Source: an uncultured Jannaschia sp.
GTDB lineage: Bacteria > Pseudomonadota > Alphaproteobacteria > Rhodobacterales > Rhodobacteraceae
Assembly: GCA_937916365.1 (NCBI GenBank)
Contig: CALFSY010000046.1
Location: 1 to 9,230 of the forward strand
Length of the DNA: 9,230 nucleotides
Direction of reading: 5' to 3'
Below are positions 1-8,400 of this stretch, in pieces (within the stretch, counting starts at the first letter, position 1; each line of letters opens with the position of its first letter). Under the pieces are notes generated by a model, which ran no database searches, was not told the DNA's origin, and worked only from the letters and a program-made list of their open reading frames with translations. Both the position numbers and the translations under genes were made by a program.

Positions 1-52
1 CGAAGGCGGAAGAACCGTCGGCGCAGGCGTCGTCGCCAAAATCGTTAAGTAG
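1..52 (+). CDS. tuf: Elongation factor Tu, C-terminal end (partial gene)
   Basis: This is the 3' end of a gene cut by the window edge. Base 1 is the last base of a codon; from base 2 the frame gives EGGRTVGAGVVAKIVK and then TAG at 50-52. The GGRTVGAGVV stretch is the near-invariant C-terminal signature of EF-Tu domain III, and the stop falls where EF-Tu proteins end. EF-Tu is the cytoplasmic GTPase that delivers aminoacyl-tRNA to the ribosome. Only 16 residues are visible, so the GTPase domain cannot be checked. Alphaproteobacteria often carry two tuf copies, one before rpsJ in the str operon and one before the trpT-secE region. Neither neighbour follows here. A strong hairpin lies 11 bases after the stop. 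Confidence rests on the signature alone; related GTPases such as SelB or CysN do not end this way. Confidence 0.88.
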   Translation, partial: EGGRTVGAGVVAKIVK

Positions 53-63
53 GGATAAGGCCA

Positions 64-95
64 TGCCCCATGTGATGACCAAATCACGTGGGGCA
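64..95 (+). terminator. Hairpin after tuf, probable transcript 3' end
   Basis: Bases 64-76 pair with 83-95, giving a 13-bp stem with a single G-T wobble (71/88) around a 6-base loop (77-82). The stem includes five consecutive G-C pairs near its base and starts 11 bases after the tuf stop. There is no run of T after it, so it is not a textbook intrinsic terminator. It may stabilise the 3' end of the tuf message or work with Rho. Position and stem strength support a role in ending or protecting the tuf transcript; the exact mechanism is inferred. Confidence 0.5.
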
Positions 96-180
96 CAATC
101 CAACATGTCAATCCCTGCGGCCGCGCACCAATGATAATGTAAAAACGTGACACGGTCCTCCAAACCCTTGGGTGACTTCA

Positions 181-234
181 CCGCACAAAAACGATAAGAA
201 CAGGGTATTGAAACCTTTGGTCTAATTTGTGCGG
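181..234 (+). promoter_or_regulatory. 9-bp perfect inverted repeat in the tsaE leader region
   Basis: CCGCACAAA at 181-189 is matched exactly by TTTGTGCGG at 226-234, with 36 bases between the arms. The right arm ends two bases before an ATG at 237, in frame with tsaE, and covers the only purine-rich stretch there (GCGGG, 231-235). If transcribed, it could fold and mask initiation at 237. As DNA it could be a binding site, though 36 bases between arms is wide for a simple dimer. A second short inverted repeat, GGTGA-CT-TCACC, sits at 171-182 and overlaps the left arm. No convincing -35/-10 pair was found in this gap. The function is speculative. Confidence 0.3.
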
Positions 235-266
235 GCATGATACCTTGTTTTGAACTTTCTCCTTTT

Positions 267-773
267 ATGGATCTTTCGCCCCATTGGGTCTGTTCCGCCC
301 ATATGGGCGCGGATGTCGGCGCGACCACGGATTTGGCGCGGCGGATCGCGCAGTATCTTAGGCCAGGTGATACCCTACTGCTGGATGGTGAATTAGGTAG
401 CGGGAAAACCCATTTTGCGCGTGGTGTTATTCAAGCATGCCTTGGTGCGACACACGCCGTTATCGACATCCCCTCGCCCACCTTTACGTTGGTGCAAACT
501 TACGATGCACCCTGCGGCGAAATCTGGCATGCAGATCTTTACCGGCTGTCCGAGTGGCAAGAGATTTTGGAACTTGGCCTTGATCTGGCCATGGACACCG
601 CAATTTGTATGATCGAATGGCCGGTGCGGGCGGGCATCGTGTGGCCGGATTCTGCCGTATGCGTGCGCTTTGACACCCCCTTAAATGCGCCGGATACCCG
701 CGACCTAAGCCTTTGGGGCGCGCCGGATGCCCCCCTATTGGGGCGCATTACACGTGCCTTTGCCATGCTATGA
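267..773 (+). CDS. tsaE: tRNA threonylcarbamoyladenosine biosynthesis ATPase TsaE
   Basis: TsaE is the small cytoplasmic ATPase that works with TsaB and TsaD to place threonylcarbamoyl on A37 of ANN-decoding tRNAs (t6A). Numbered from the ATG at 267 (168 aa), the Walker A motif GELGSGKT is at 41-48. The family block SPTFTLVQTY is at 70-79, HADLYRL at 88-94, and IEWPVRAG at 116-123. The conserved Asp of the HxDxYR block and the Glu-Trp pair, both important in the E. coli protein, are present. An in-frame ATG at 237 would add ten residues. Those ten use codons (ATA, CCT, CTT, TCT, TTT) unlike the rest of the gene, and the shorter form fits the family better, but neither start has a clear Shine-Dalgarno sequence. 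The stop overlaps the amgK start (ATGA, 770-773). The function is secure; the start is not. Confidence 0.93.
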   Translation: MDLSPHWVCSAHMGADVGATTDLARRIAQYLRPGDTLLLDGELGSGKTHFARGVIQACLGATHAVIDIPSPTFTLVQTYDAPCGEIWHADLYRLSEWQEILELGLDLAMDTAICMIEWPVRAGIVWPDSAVCVRFDTPLNAPDTRDLSLWGAPDAPLLGRITRAFAML

Positions 774-1759
774 ACGAAACAAACCTAAACAAATTTTTGC
801 ACGACGCGGGATGGGCAGACGCCCATGTGCATCCCATCACCCCAGATTCGTCGGCGCGGCGATATGTGCGCGTGATCCGCCCCACAGGGGCGCGTGCCGT
901 GGTGATGATTGCCCCCGTAACAACCAAAGCCGATCAAGGCGCCTTGACCGCCTTTATTAAGGTCGCGGCACACCTGCGCGACTTGGGCCTATCTGCCCCA
1001 CGCAATTTGGCGCAAGATCTACCCCAAGGATTTGTGATGGTTGAGGATTTCGGCACCAAAAGCCTGGCTTTTCTGTTGGAAAATGCCCCAGATACCGCGC
1101 GCTTGGCCTATGAACAAGCATGGTTTGTTACCCGCCATCTGGCCCACGGGCCACGCCCAGAATGGGCGACGTGCCCAAACGTTAATGATCAGGCTGGAAT
1201 GGTGGGCATAACGTTTGATTTACTGTCCCATTCTGATGATTTGCGCACAGAGCTTATAGCACAGCTAGCGCGCGCATTACATTGTTGTGCAAGCGGGCCA
1301 CCGGCCCTGTCGCTGCGGGATTATCATGCCGATAATCTGATGTGGCTACCAACGCGCGCAGGCATTTCGCGTATCGGTTTATTGGATTTTCAGGATGCGC
1401 TGATGCTGCCAAAGGGGTATGATTTGGCATCACTGGTGGATGATCCACGGTGGGTTGTTCCCGCAGCGTGGCGACAGGACCTTATCGCCGATTTTGCCAC
1501 CACGATGCGCACATCAATCGCACAGGCCAACGCGCGGATAAACACACTGTCGCTGCTGCGAAATCTGCGGATTATTGGCATTTTTCATCGTCTTGCGTCA
1601 TCATATGGGCGGCCTGCGTATCGGCGATTTTTGCCGCGCACGTTCGATCTTGTGGATCGGGCAAGCCGCGATCCCGCGTTGACCACCCTACGCGCCCCAG
1701 TGCGCGCGCTGCTGACACGCGTGGCGCCATGGGCGGCTGAGGTTGAGGCAGGGGCGTGA
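770..1759 (+). CDS. amgK: N-acetylmuramate/N-acetylglucosamine anomeric kinase AmgK (APH-fold phosphotransferase)
   Basis: AmgK uses ATP to phosphorylate the anomeric hydroxyl of MurNAc or GlcNAc, making the sugar-1-phosphate that MurU then activates. The 329-aa protein has the aminoglycoside-phosphotransferase fold. It shows SARRYVR at 28-34 (the AmgK-type S-x-RRY-x-R strand), VVMIAP near 44-49, and VEDFG at 91-95. The catalytic loop LRDYHADNL is at 182-190, the metal-binding segment LLDFQDA at 204-210, and PKGYDLASLVDDPR at 214-227. The usual kinase lysine is not seen where VVMIAP lies, as in other AmgK proteins. The ATG at 770 overlaps the tsaE stop by 4 bp with no visible ribosome binding site, so translation is probably coupled. 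The murU gene directly downstream makes AmgK a much better call than an antibiotic kinase. In some alphaproteobacteria TsaE and this kinase are annotated as one fused protein. Confidence 0.85.
   Translation: MNETNLNKFLHDAGWADAHVHPITPDSSARRYVRVIRPTGARAVVMIAPVTTKADQGALTAFIKVAAHLRDLGLSAPRNLAQDLPQGFVMVEDFGTKSLAFLLENAPDTARLAYEQAWFVTRHLAHGPRPEWATCPNVNDQAGMVGITFDLLSHSDDLRTELIAQLARALHCCASGPPALSLRDYHADNLMWLPTRAGISRIGLLDFQDALMLPKGYDLASLVDDPRWVVPAAWRQDLIADFATTMRTSIAQANARINTLSLLRNLRIIGIFHRLASSYGRPAYRRFLPRTFDLVDRASRDPALTTLRAPVRALLTRVAPWAAEVEAGA
1743..1748 (+). promoter_or_regulatory. Ribosome binding site supporting the GTG start of murU
   Basis: TTGAGG at 1743-1748, inside the end of amgK, lies 7 bases before the GTG at 1756. 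The alternative ATG at 1774 has no purine-rich sequence in front of it. This site therefore favours the GTG start, which also gives the 4-bp GTGA overlap typical of this operon. Confidence 0.5.
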
Positions 1760-2448
1760 TCCCACGTGCGGCAATGATCCTGGCCGCGGGGTTCGGCACA
1801 CGCATGGGCGCGTTGACGCAGGATCGGCCTAAACCTTTGATACATGTGGGGGAACGCACGTTGATTGATCACGCAATCGCGGCGGCGGGGTCTTGCGACC
1901 CGATCGTTGTCAATGGCCATTATCGGGCAGAGATGCTGCGCAATCACTTGGCCACCCACCATCCACACACCAGGTTTTCGTGGGAGCAGCCAAATATCCT
2001 AGATTCCGGCGGGGCGATTAAACATGCCTTGCCTCTATTGGGCGCTGACCCCATTCTAACCCTAAACGCCGATAACGTTTGGGCCGGCCCCCTACCCCAT
2101 GCCGTGTTAAACCAACACTGGGATAGGACCATGATGGACGCATTGATGCTGTTGGTGCCGCCGGATCATGCGGTCGGGCGCAAAGGCGGGGGGGATGTTG
2201 CGCTTTCGCCCGATGGGTGTTTGTCATGGAATCGCGCGGACAATGGATTGGTGTATACAGGGGCGCAAATTTTAACCACGGGCTTGATCGCGGGATGGCA
2301 CACGCGGGTTTTTTCGCTACGCGATGTGTGGCAAAAAATGATGGATGCGGGGCGCGTTTATGGATGCCTTTACCCGGGATTTTGGGCCGATGTGGGCCAC
2401 CCCGATGGTATTTCGTTAGCAGAAGCAATGCCAAAACATGCTGTTTGA
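1756..2448 (+). CDS. murU: N-acetylmuramate-1-phosphate uridylyltransferase MurU
   Basis: MurU transfers UMP from UTP to MurNAc-1-phosphate, giving UDP-MurNAc. With AmgK it forms the peptidoglycan recycling route that bypasses MurA, the fosfomycin target. The 230-aa protein is a single nucleotidyltransferase domain. The nucleotide-binding loop LAAGFGTRMG is at 9-18 with PKPL at 25-28. The LDSGGAIKHALPLLG block is at 82-96, the metal/phosphate-binding LTLNADNVW at 101-109, VYTGAQIL at 166-173, and the C-terminal WADVGHP at 210-216. The usual W-x-D-V-G-T-P ending has His in place of Thr. There is no left-handed beta-helix or acyltransferase domain, which argues against GlmU or RmlA. The GTG start overlaps the amgK stop and has a good upstream GAGG. 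A run of seven G at 2188-2194 lies in the gene. Substrate choice rests on the amgK neighbour. Confidence 0.85.
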   Translation: MIPRAAMILAAGFGTRMGALTQDRPKPLIHVGERTLIDHAIAAAGSCDPIVVNGHYRAEMLRNHLATHHPHTRFSWEQPNILDSGGAIKHALPLLGADPILTLNADNVWAGPLPHAVLNQHWDRTMMDALMLLVPPDHAVGRKGGGDVALSPDGCLSWNRADNGLVYTGAQILTTGLIAGWHTRVFSLRDVWQKMMDAGRVYGCLYPGFWADVGHPDGISLAEAMPKHAV

Positions 2449-5413
2449 CGCGCACGATCCATCACCGCGGCTATTTGCAACAACCATCGGCACGGATTTT
2501 TGCGCCGCATTGATTGATGGTGTGAACACACGTCTTGCACACCAGCCGCCCGAGGCGCGTGCAAAGATCGACATCCTGGTCGCAAATGAACGGATGCGGC
2601 GGCGCCTTAAATCTTTGTTCGCGGCCGCGGGCCCCGGGTTTATGCCGCGCATTCGCACCGTCCTGTCGTTAGGTCGCGAAAACGACACCTCAGACATTGC
2701 CCAGGCGATCCCGCCCCTGCGATTGCGGCTGGAGTTAGCGGGATTGATTGGTCAAGTGATGGATCGTTTCCCCGATCTGGCCCCGCGTGCAGCCATGTAT
2801 CGGTTGGCCGATAGTTTGGCCGATCTAATGGGCGAAATGTTTGAAGAAGGCGTCACACCCGAAAAAATAGCGACGTTGAATGTTGCCGATCACGCCCGCC
2901 ATTGGCAACGCGCACAGGCGTTGTTGGGCGTCATAGCGCATTATTTCGGGGATCAGGCCCCATTAACGCAAGAGGCACGCCATAGCCTGGTCATTGGTCA
3001 AATGATCCACGCCTGGCAACATACCCCACCGCAACACCCCATCATCGTGGCGGGATCAACCGGATCACGCCATGCAACGGCACGGTTGATGGTCGCCGCC
3101 GCGCAGTTGCCGCAAGGGGCGGTAATCGTGCCGGGGTTGGACCGCGCCCTACCAAAAGCAGTTTGGACCCGCCTGTTAAAAGACCGTGACCAAGGCTTAA
3201 TCGGCGAAGATCACCCGCAATTCCGATTGGCGGCGTTTGCCGAAAAACTTGGCCTTTCCCCTTGGGACATTGTGGAATGGCATCCCACATCCACACCAAA
3301 CGCCCGCAATCGCACATTATCGCTGGCCTTGCGCCCTGCACCCGTGACCAATCAATGGCGCGTCGAGGGGCCGAAATTAACCAACCTTAGAACAGCATTC
3401 GCCGATGTGACACTGTTAGAGGCCCCAAATCCACAGACTGAGGCGACGGCCATTGCCCTGCGATTGCGCGCGGCGGCAGAACATGGGCAACGCGCCGCCC
3501 TTATCAGCGCGGACGCACGACTAGTGCGGCAAGTGACGGCGGCACTAGACCAATGGGGGATCGTGCCGGACGATAGCGCGGGGCGCCGTTTGGCCCACGT
3601 GCCAGGGGGGGTGTTTTTGCGTTTGGTGGTGGATTTGACTGTAAAATCACCGGACGCTGAAACCATGATGGCCATTTTGAAACATCCGTTGTGCCATTCT
3701 GGGGCGGGCCGCGGGCCGCATTTGCAACGCGCCCGTGATTTAGAGCTTCAGGTGCTGCGCGGTGAGGCCGCGATGTTGACACCCGCACGCCTAAAAACCT
3801 GGGCAACACATCGGCCCGATGACCCCGACGCCATGGAATGGATAACATGGATGTGCGACCATCTGTTGGCCCGTGGCACGCCAACTATCCTGCCCCTGAT
3901 GCAACGTGTGGATGCGCATTTAACCCGCGCCGCCCATATCGCCGCCGGATCGGCGATAGTGGCCCAAGGCAGCGCAGGCAAACTATATGAAGGCGAAGAC
4001 GGCGCAGCCCTAGCACACATGGTTGAGGAATTGCGAAACGCCGCGACTGTGGATACCGCGATGTCCGCCCTTGAGTATCGCGATATTTTTGCCGGATTGG
4101 CCCATGATCGCGAGGTCCGGCACACCATACGCCCGCATGCAAATATCCTGATCTGGGGCACGCAAGAGGCACGCGTGCAAGGCGCCGACGTGATGATAGT
4201 GTCCGGCCTGAACGAAGGCACATGGCCACACGCGCCTGATCCCGACCCTTGGTTAAACCGTGCCATGCGGGCCGAGGCCGGCTTACGTCTGCCCGATCGT
4301 GTGATCGGCTTGTCTGCACACGATTTTCAACAATCGGCAGGTGCGCGGCAGGTTTGGTTCACGCGTGCCGTGCGCGACGATGAAACCGATACTGTGCCGT
4401 CGCGCTGGCTAAACAGGTTAACCAATCTGTTGCAAGGGGCCGGCCCTGAGGCCGCGCAAACATTGGCGGATATGCGCGCACGTGGGCAACAATACCTGCA
4501 ATGGACGGCCGGGTTGGCCCAACCTGTCCACCACCTTTCGCCCGCGCCGCGCCCGGCGCCCTGTCCACCGGTCCAGGCGCGCCCCAGTGTGTTGGGTGTG
4601 ACGCAAATTGAAAAGCTGATCCGTGATCCCTATGCGATTTATGCGGCACGGATCCTGCGCCTTTATCCGTTGGATCCGTTACGCCCCACGCCCGATGCCG
4701 CACTGCGGGGGACTGTGCTGCATGCGGTTATGCGCCTCTTTGTGGACCGCACAAAACACGGCCTACCAAAACCAAACGACGCCATCGCACTGCTTTTGGA
4801 ATGTAGTGATGAGGTGCTGACGCACGCGGCCCCGTGGCCTGCCGCCCATCGTCTATGGCGTGCACGGTTAGAAAAAGTGGCCGATCATATCGTCACGACC
4901 GAAACCGCACGCCGTGCCGCAGGCCAACCGATCATGTTAGAAACCAAAGGCACGTGGCACATCGCGCAAACGGATGTGTGGTTGAAGGGCACGGTAGACC
5001 GGATTGATCAACTTCACAATGGCGGCTATGCGATTTTTGATTACAAAACCGGCAAACCACCCACAGCAGAGCAAGAACGCGCCTTTACAAAACAGCTGTG
5101 GTTAGAGGCGCTTATGGCCCTAAATGGGGCATTTGATCTGCCGTCCCCCGTGGCCGTGGATCACATCGCATATCTGGGTTTAGGCACCACGCCGAGCACG
5201 GTGTCGCACACCCCGACACAGACCGAGTTGGCGCAAATTCAGGCATCACTACAGGCGCGCCTTGCGCATATGCGGTCACCGAACACAGGGTTCCCGTCGC
5301 GCCGCGCCATGCAGGGGCTACGGTATAGCGGTGATTACGATCATCTGGCCCGGTTTGGCGAATGGGATGAAACCACACCGCCCACTTTGATCCCCGTGGG
5401 GCAAAGCCTATGA
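2438..5413 (+). CDS. addB: Double-strand break repair protein AddB, alphaproteobacterial type
   Basis: AddB is the second subunit of the AddAB helicase-nuclease, which resects double-strand ends and prepares 3' single strands for RecA. The 991-aa protein matches the alphaproteobacterial subfamily (TIGR02786 type). It has AGSTGSR at 205-211, the block VSGLNEGTWP at 588-597 within the inactive helicase-like region, and a Pro-rich linker near 695-715. The C-terminal RecB-family nuclease starts near 718 and includes LIRDPYAIYAARILRL. Nuclease residues seen are H762, D854 (in GTVDRID), D868 and K870 (in DYKTGK), plus Q886. The 14-residue D854-D868 gap is close to that of RecB. No Walker A lysine motif is present near the N terminus. 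No cysteine follows C789, so the Fe-S cluster of Bacillus AddB cannot form. It overlaps murU by 11 bp and addA by 4 bp (ATGA, 5410-5413). Confidence 0.95.
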   Translation: MLFDAHDPSPRLFATTIGTDFCAALIDGVNTRLAHQPPEARAKIDILVANERMRRRLKSLFAAAGPGFMPRIRTVLSLGRENDTSDIAQAIPPLRLRLELAGLIGQVMDRFPDLAPRAAMYRLADSLADLMGEMFEEGVTPEKIATLNVADHARHWQRAQALLGVIAHYFGDQAPLTQEARHSLVIGQMIHAWQHTPPQHPIIVAGSTGSRHATARLMVAAAQLPQGAVIVPGLDRALPKAVWTRLLKDRDQGLIGEDHPQFRLAAFAEKLGLSPWDIVEWHPTSTPNARNRTLSLALRPAPVTNQWRVEGPKLTNLRTAFADVTLLEAPNPQTEATAIALRLRAAAEHGQRAALISADARLVRQVTAALDQWGIVPDDSAGRRLAHVPGGVFLRLVVDLTVKSPDAETMMAILKHPLCHSGAGRGPHLQRARDLELQVLRGEAAMLTPARLKTWATHRPDDPDAMEWITWMCDHLLARGTPTILPLMQRVDAHLTRAAHIAAGSAIVAQGSAGKLYEGEDGAALAHMVEELRNAATVDTAMSALEYRDIFAGLAHDREVRHTIRPHANILIWGTQEARVQGADVMIVSGLNEGTWPHAPDPDPWLNRAMRAEAGLRLPDRVIGLSAHDFQQSAGARQVWFTRAVRDDETDTVPSRWLNRLTNLLQGAGPEAAQTLADMRARGQQYLQWTAGLAQPVHHLSPAPRPAPCPPVQARPSVLGVTQIEKLIRDPYAIYAARILRLYPLDPLRPTPDAALRGTVLHAVMRLFVDRTKHGLPKPNDAIALLLECSDEVLTHAAPWPAAHRLWRARLEKVADHIVTTETARRAAGQPIMLETKGTWHIAQTDVWLKGTVDRIDQLHNGGYAIFDYKTGKPPTAEQERAFTKQLWLEALMALNGAFDLPSPVAVDHIAYLGLGTTPSTVSHTPTQTELAQIQASLQARLAHMRSPNTGFPSRRAMQGLRYSGDYDHLARFGEWDETTPPTLIPVGQSL

Positions 5414-8400
5414 CAACCGCAGCCCAAGCCCAAATTGCAGCCGCCAATCCTACGCTTTCCACCTGGCTTAGCGCCAATGCGGGGGCGGGTAAAACGCGGG
5501 TTTTGACCAATCGGGTCGCGCGATTATTGCTGCGCGGGGTGCCGCCAGAACGGATTTTATGCCTGACCTATACCAAAGCCGCCGCGATGGAGATGCAAAA
5601 TCGCCTATTTGCAAACCTTGGCGCCTGGGCCATGCGCGATGACGATGCGCTGCGGGCGGCATTGGATGCCGTGGGGGAACCGCGCGACGCGCTGACCCCC
5701 ACCGTTTTGGCCCAGGCACGCACCCTATTTGCCCGCGCGATTGAGGCACCCGGAGGCCTAAAGATTCAAACAATCCATTCTTTCTGTGCCACGCTTTTGC
5801 GTCGTTTCCCGCTAGAGGCAGGCATTTCGCCAGGGTTCACCGAAATCGACGATCGCGCGCAAACACGATTGATCGTTGATGTTTTGGATACCATGGCCAT
5901 AACCACCGCAGGCCAAACCGCGATTGATGGGGTGGCCGCCCATCTAAACGATGATGATGGTTTGGTGCATTTGGCCAAATCCGTCGCCAAACAGGCCGAA
6001 ACATTGCACCCGCCCCTGGATTGGGCGGCCCTATGCACATGGTTTGAAATTGATCCAATGTTGGATGACGCGACCCTCGTGGCAATGGCCTGCGGCGGCA
6101 TTAGCCCCGATTTGGTGCGCACGGTCTGCGCCCTGTTTGACCCACAAAAGCGTGGCACAGAGCGGAAAATTCACCGCACCCTTGCCGCATTCGATCCAAC
6201 CCGTGCCACATTGTCCGATGTGGCCATGTTAGAGGATATTTTCCTTTTCGGGGCTGGCGCAAAAACAAAAACACCCTTTACCGCAAAAATTGGCGCGTTC
6301 GGAAATGCCAAAATACGCCAAGCACTTGGCAAAGACCTTGCTGCGTTAGAGGCATGGATGATGCGGGTTGAGGCTGTGCGCCCACAACGGTTGGCGTATC
6401 TTACCGCACGCCGCACGGTCGCGTTGCACGATTTTGCGGCACAGTTTCTGCCCGCCTATCGCGCGGCAAAACAAACGCGCGGTTGGCTAGATTTCGATGA
6501 TCTGATCACCCACACAGGCACGTTGTTAAGCGCGCCGGATGTCGCAGGGTGGGTACTGTTCCGGCTGGATGGGGGAATTGACCACATCCTTATCGACGAG
6601 GCGCAGGATACAAGCCCCCAACAATGGAATATCGTGGCGCGCCTGGCCGAGGATTTTGCCGCCGGCCAAGGGGCGCGTGCGGGCACCCTGCGCACGCTGT
6701 TTGTTGTGGGCGACAAAAAACAATCTATCTATTCGTTCCAAGGGGCCGATCCGCAAGAATTTGACCGAATGCGCACTTATTTCACGGATCGTTTGGCCCA
6801 AATTCGTGCACCGTTTCAAAACCGAGATTTGCTATATTCTTTCCGATCTGCGCCGCCAATTTTGACTGTTGTTGATGGTGTTGCGGCGGGCACGGGCCTT
6901 GGCCCCGATGTGCAGCACCAGGCGTTTTTTACGGAAAAACCAGGGCGGGTCGATCTGTGGCCTGTGGTTGAAAAACAAAAAACCCCCGACCCGCCGGATT
7001 GGGACGACCCCCAAGATTTATTGGGCGAAGATCACCATGTGCAGCGGTTGGCCCGCCTTATCGCGACGCAAATCAAAACCATGATTGACATGGGCGACCC
7101 AATCGTGGCGGGCGGCACGCGCCGCGCTGTGACACCAGGCGACATCTTAATTTTGGTGCAACGCCGTTCACCGTTATTTCGCGCGATTATTGCGGCACTA
7201 AAGGCCGAAAAATTACCTATCGCCGGCGTTGACCGCACCGAAATCGCCGAACCTTTGGCGGTGCAGGATCTGTTGGCGTTGATGCGATTTTTAATCACGC
7301 CCGAGGATGACCTATCGCTGGCCAGTGTATTGAAATCACCGCTTATGGGATGGGATGAACCCGCGTTATTTGACTTGGCACACGGGCGCGACGGGTATCT
7401 TTGGCGGGCTTTGCAAGATCGCGGGGCAGAATGGCCCAATACTGTTGCGATGTTAGAAGATTTGCGAAACCACGCCGATTATGTGCGCCCCTATGATTTG
7501 TTAGAACGCGTGTTGATCCGCCACGACGGGCGGCGGCGTTTGATCGCACGTTTAGGGGAACAGGCCGATGATGCCATCAACGCCGTTTTGGCCCAAGCGC
7601 TTACCTATGAGCAAACAGAAGTGCCCAGCCTGACCGGTTTTGTGGGATGGTTGGAAACCGGCACGGTCGAGATAAAACGTGATCTGGCCCAAGCACGCGG
7701 ACAAATCCGCGTGATGACCGTACATGGGGCCAAGGGGTTAGAGGCCCCAGTGGTTATTTTACCCGACACCGCCGTGCGGCGCCCTAGCACTGGGCGCACG
7801 ATGCTGGTTCAGCCCGCAAACGGGCCGTTAATTTGGGCCAGACGGGCCTCTGATATGCCCGAGGCCGTGGGCACAGCGTTGGCAGATCGGGCCGCCGCAG
7901 ACGCAGCGGAACGCGACAGGTTGCTCTATGTGGCCATGACGCGCGCGGCAAACTGGTTGATTGTGGCCGCCGCCGGGGATGTGGGCAAAGATCCCAACGC
8001 CAGTTGGTATGCCACCGTGGCTGACGCAATGGCAGCGACGGGGGCGGCCACCCCCCTACATATTCGGGGGGGTGAAGGCACGGGCCTGCGCCTGGAAACC
8101 GGGGATTGGGGCCGCACCGCACCTTGGACGGCATCCGCGCGACATGACACACACGACGCCACGTTGCCCAAATGGGCCACGCGGCCCGCGCCACGCCCGC
8201 CGCGTGACCGCGCCGTGCGCCATCCCTCTGACCTGGGGGGTGCAAAGGTTGTGCGCGAAGAAGAAGAAGAGGATCAACAAAACCAAGACGGCCACGATCC
8301 ACCCGCCGCTCGCCTGTGGGGCCATGTGGTGCATCTTTTGTTGGAACACCTGCCACACCTGCCCGAACCCGCGTGGCAGGCCGCCGCGCCCAAAATCGCC

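Noticed and set aside
97..236. A possible tRNA-Trp or small RNA after tuf, and a promoter for tsaE.
   Set aside because: No cloverleaf, T-loop GTTCGA or CCA end is present. TCTAAT at 221-226 and GATAAT at 133-138 resemble -10 boxes, but neither has a -35 at the right distance.
713..769. A longer amgK start at 713 inside tsaE.
   Set aside because: The added residues are tsaE read in another frame; the ATG at 770 gives the ATGA overlap seen elsewhere in the operon and a normal N terminus.
3748..4266. A 172-codon minus-strand open frame opposite addB.
   Set aside because: It is a shadow of addB with low-complexity Arg/Ser/Ala content and no ribosome binding site or family motif seen.
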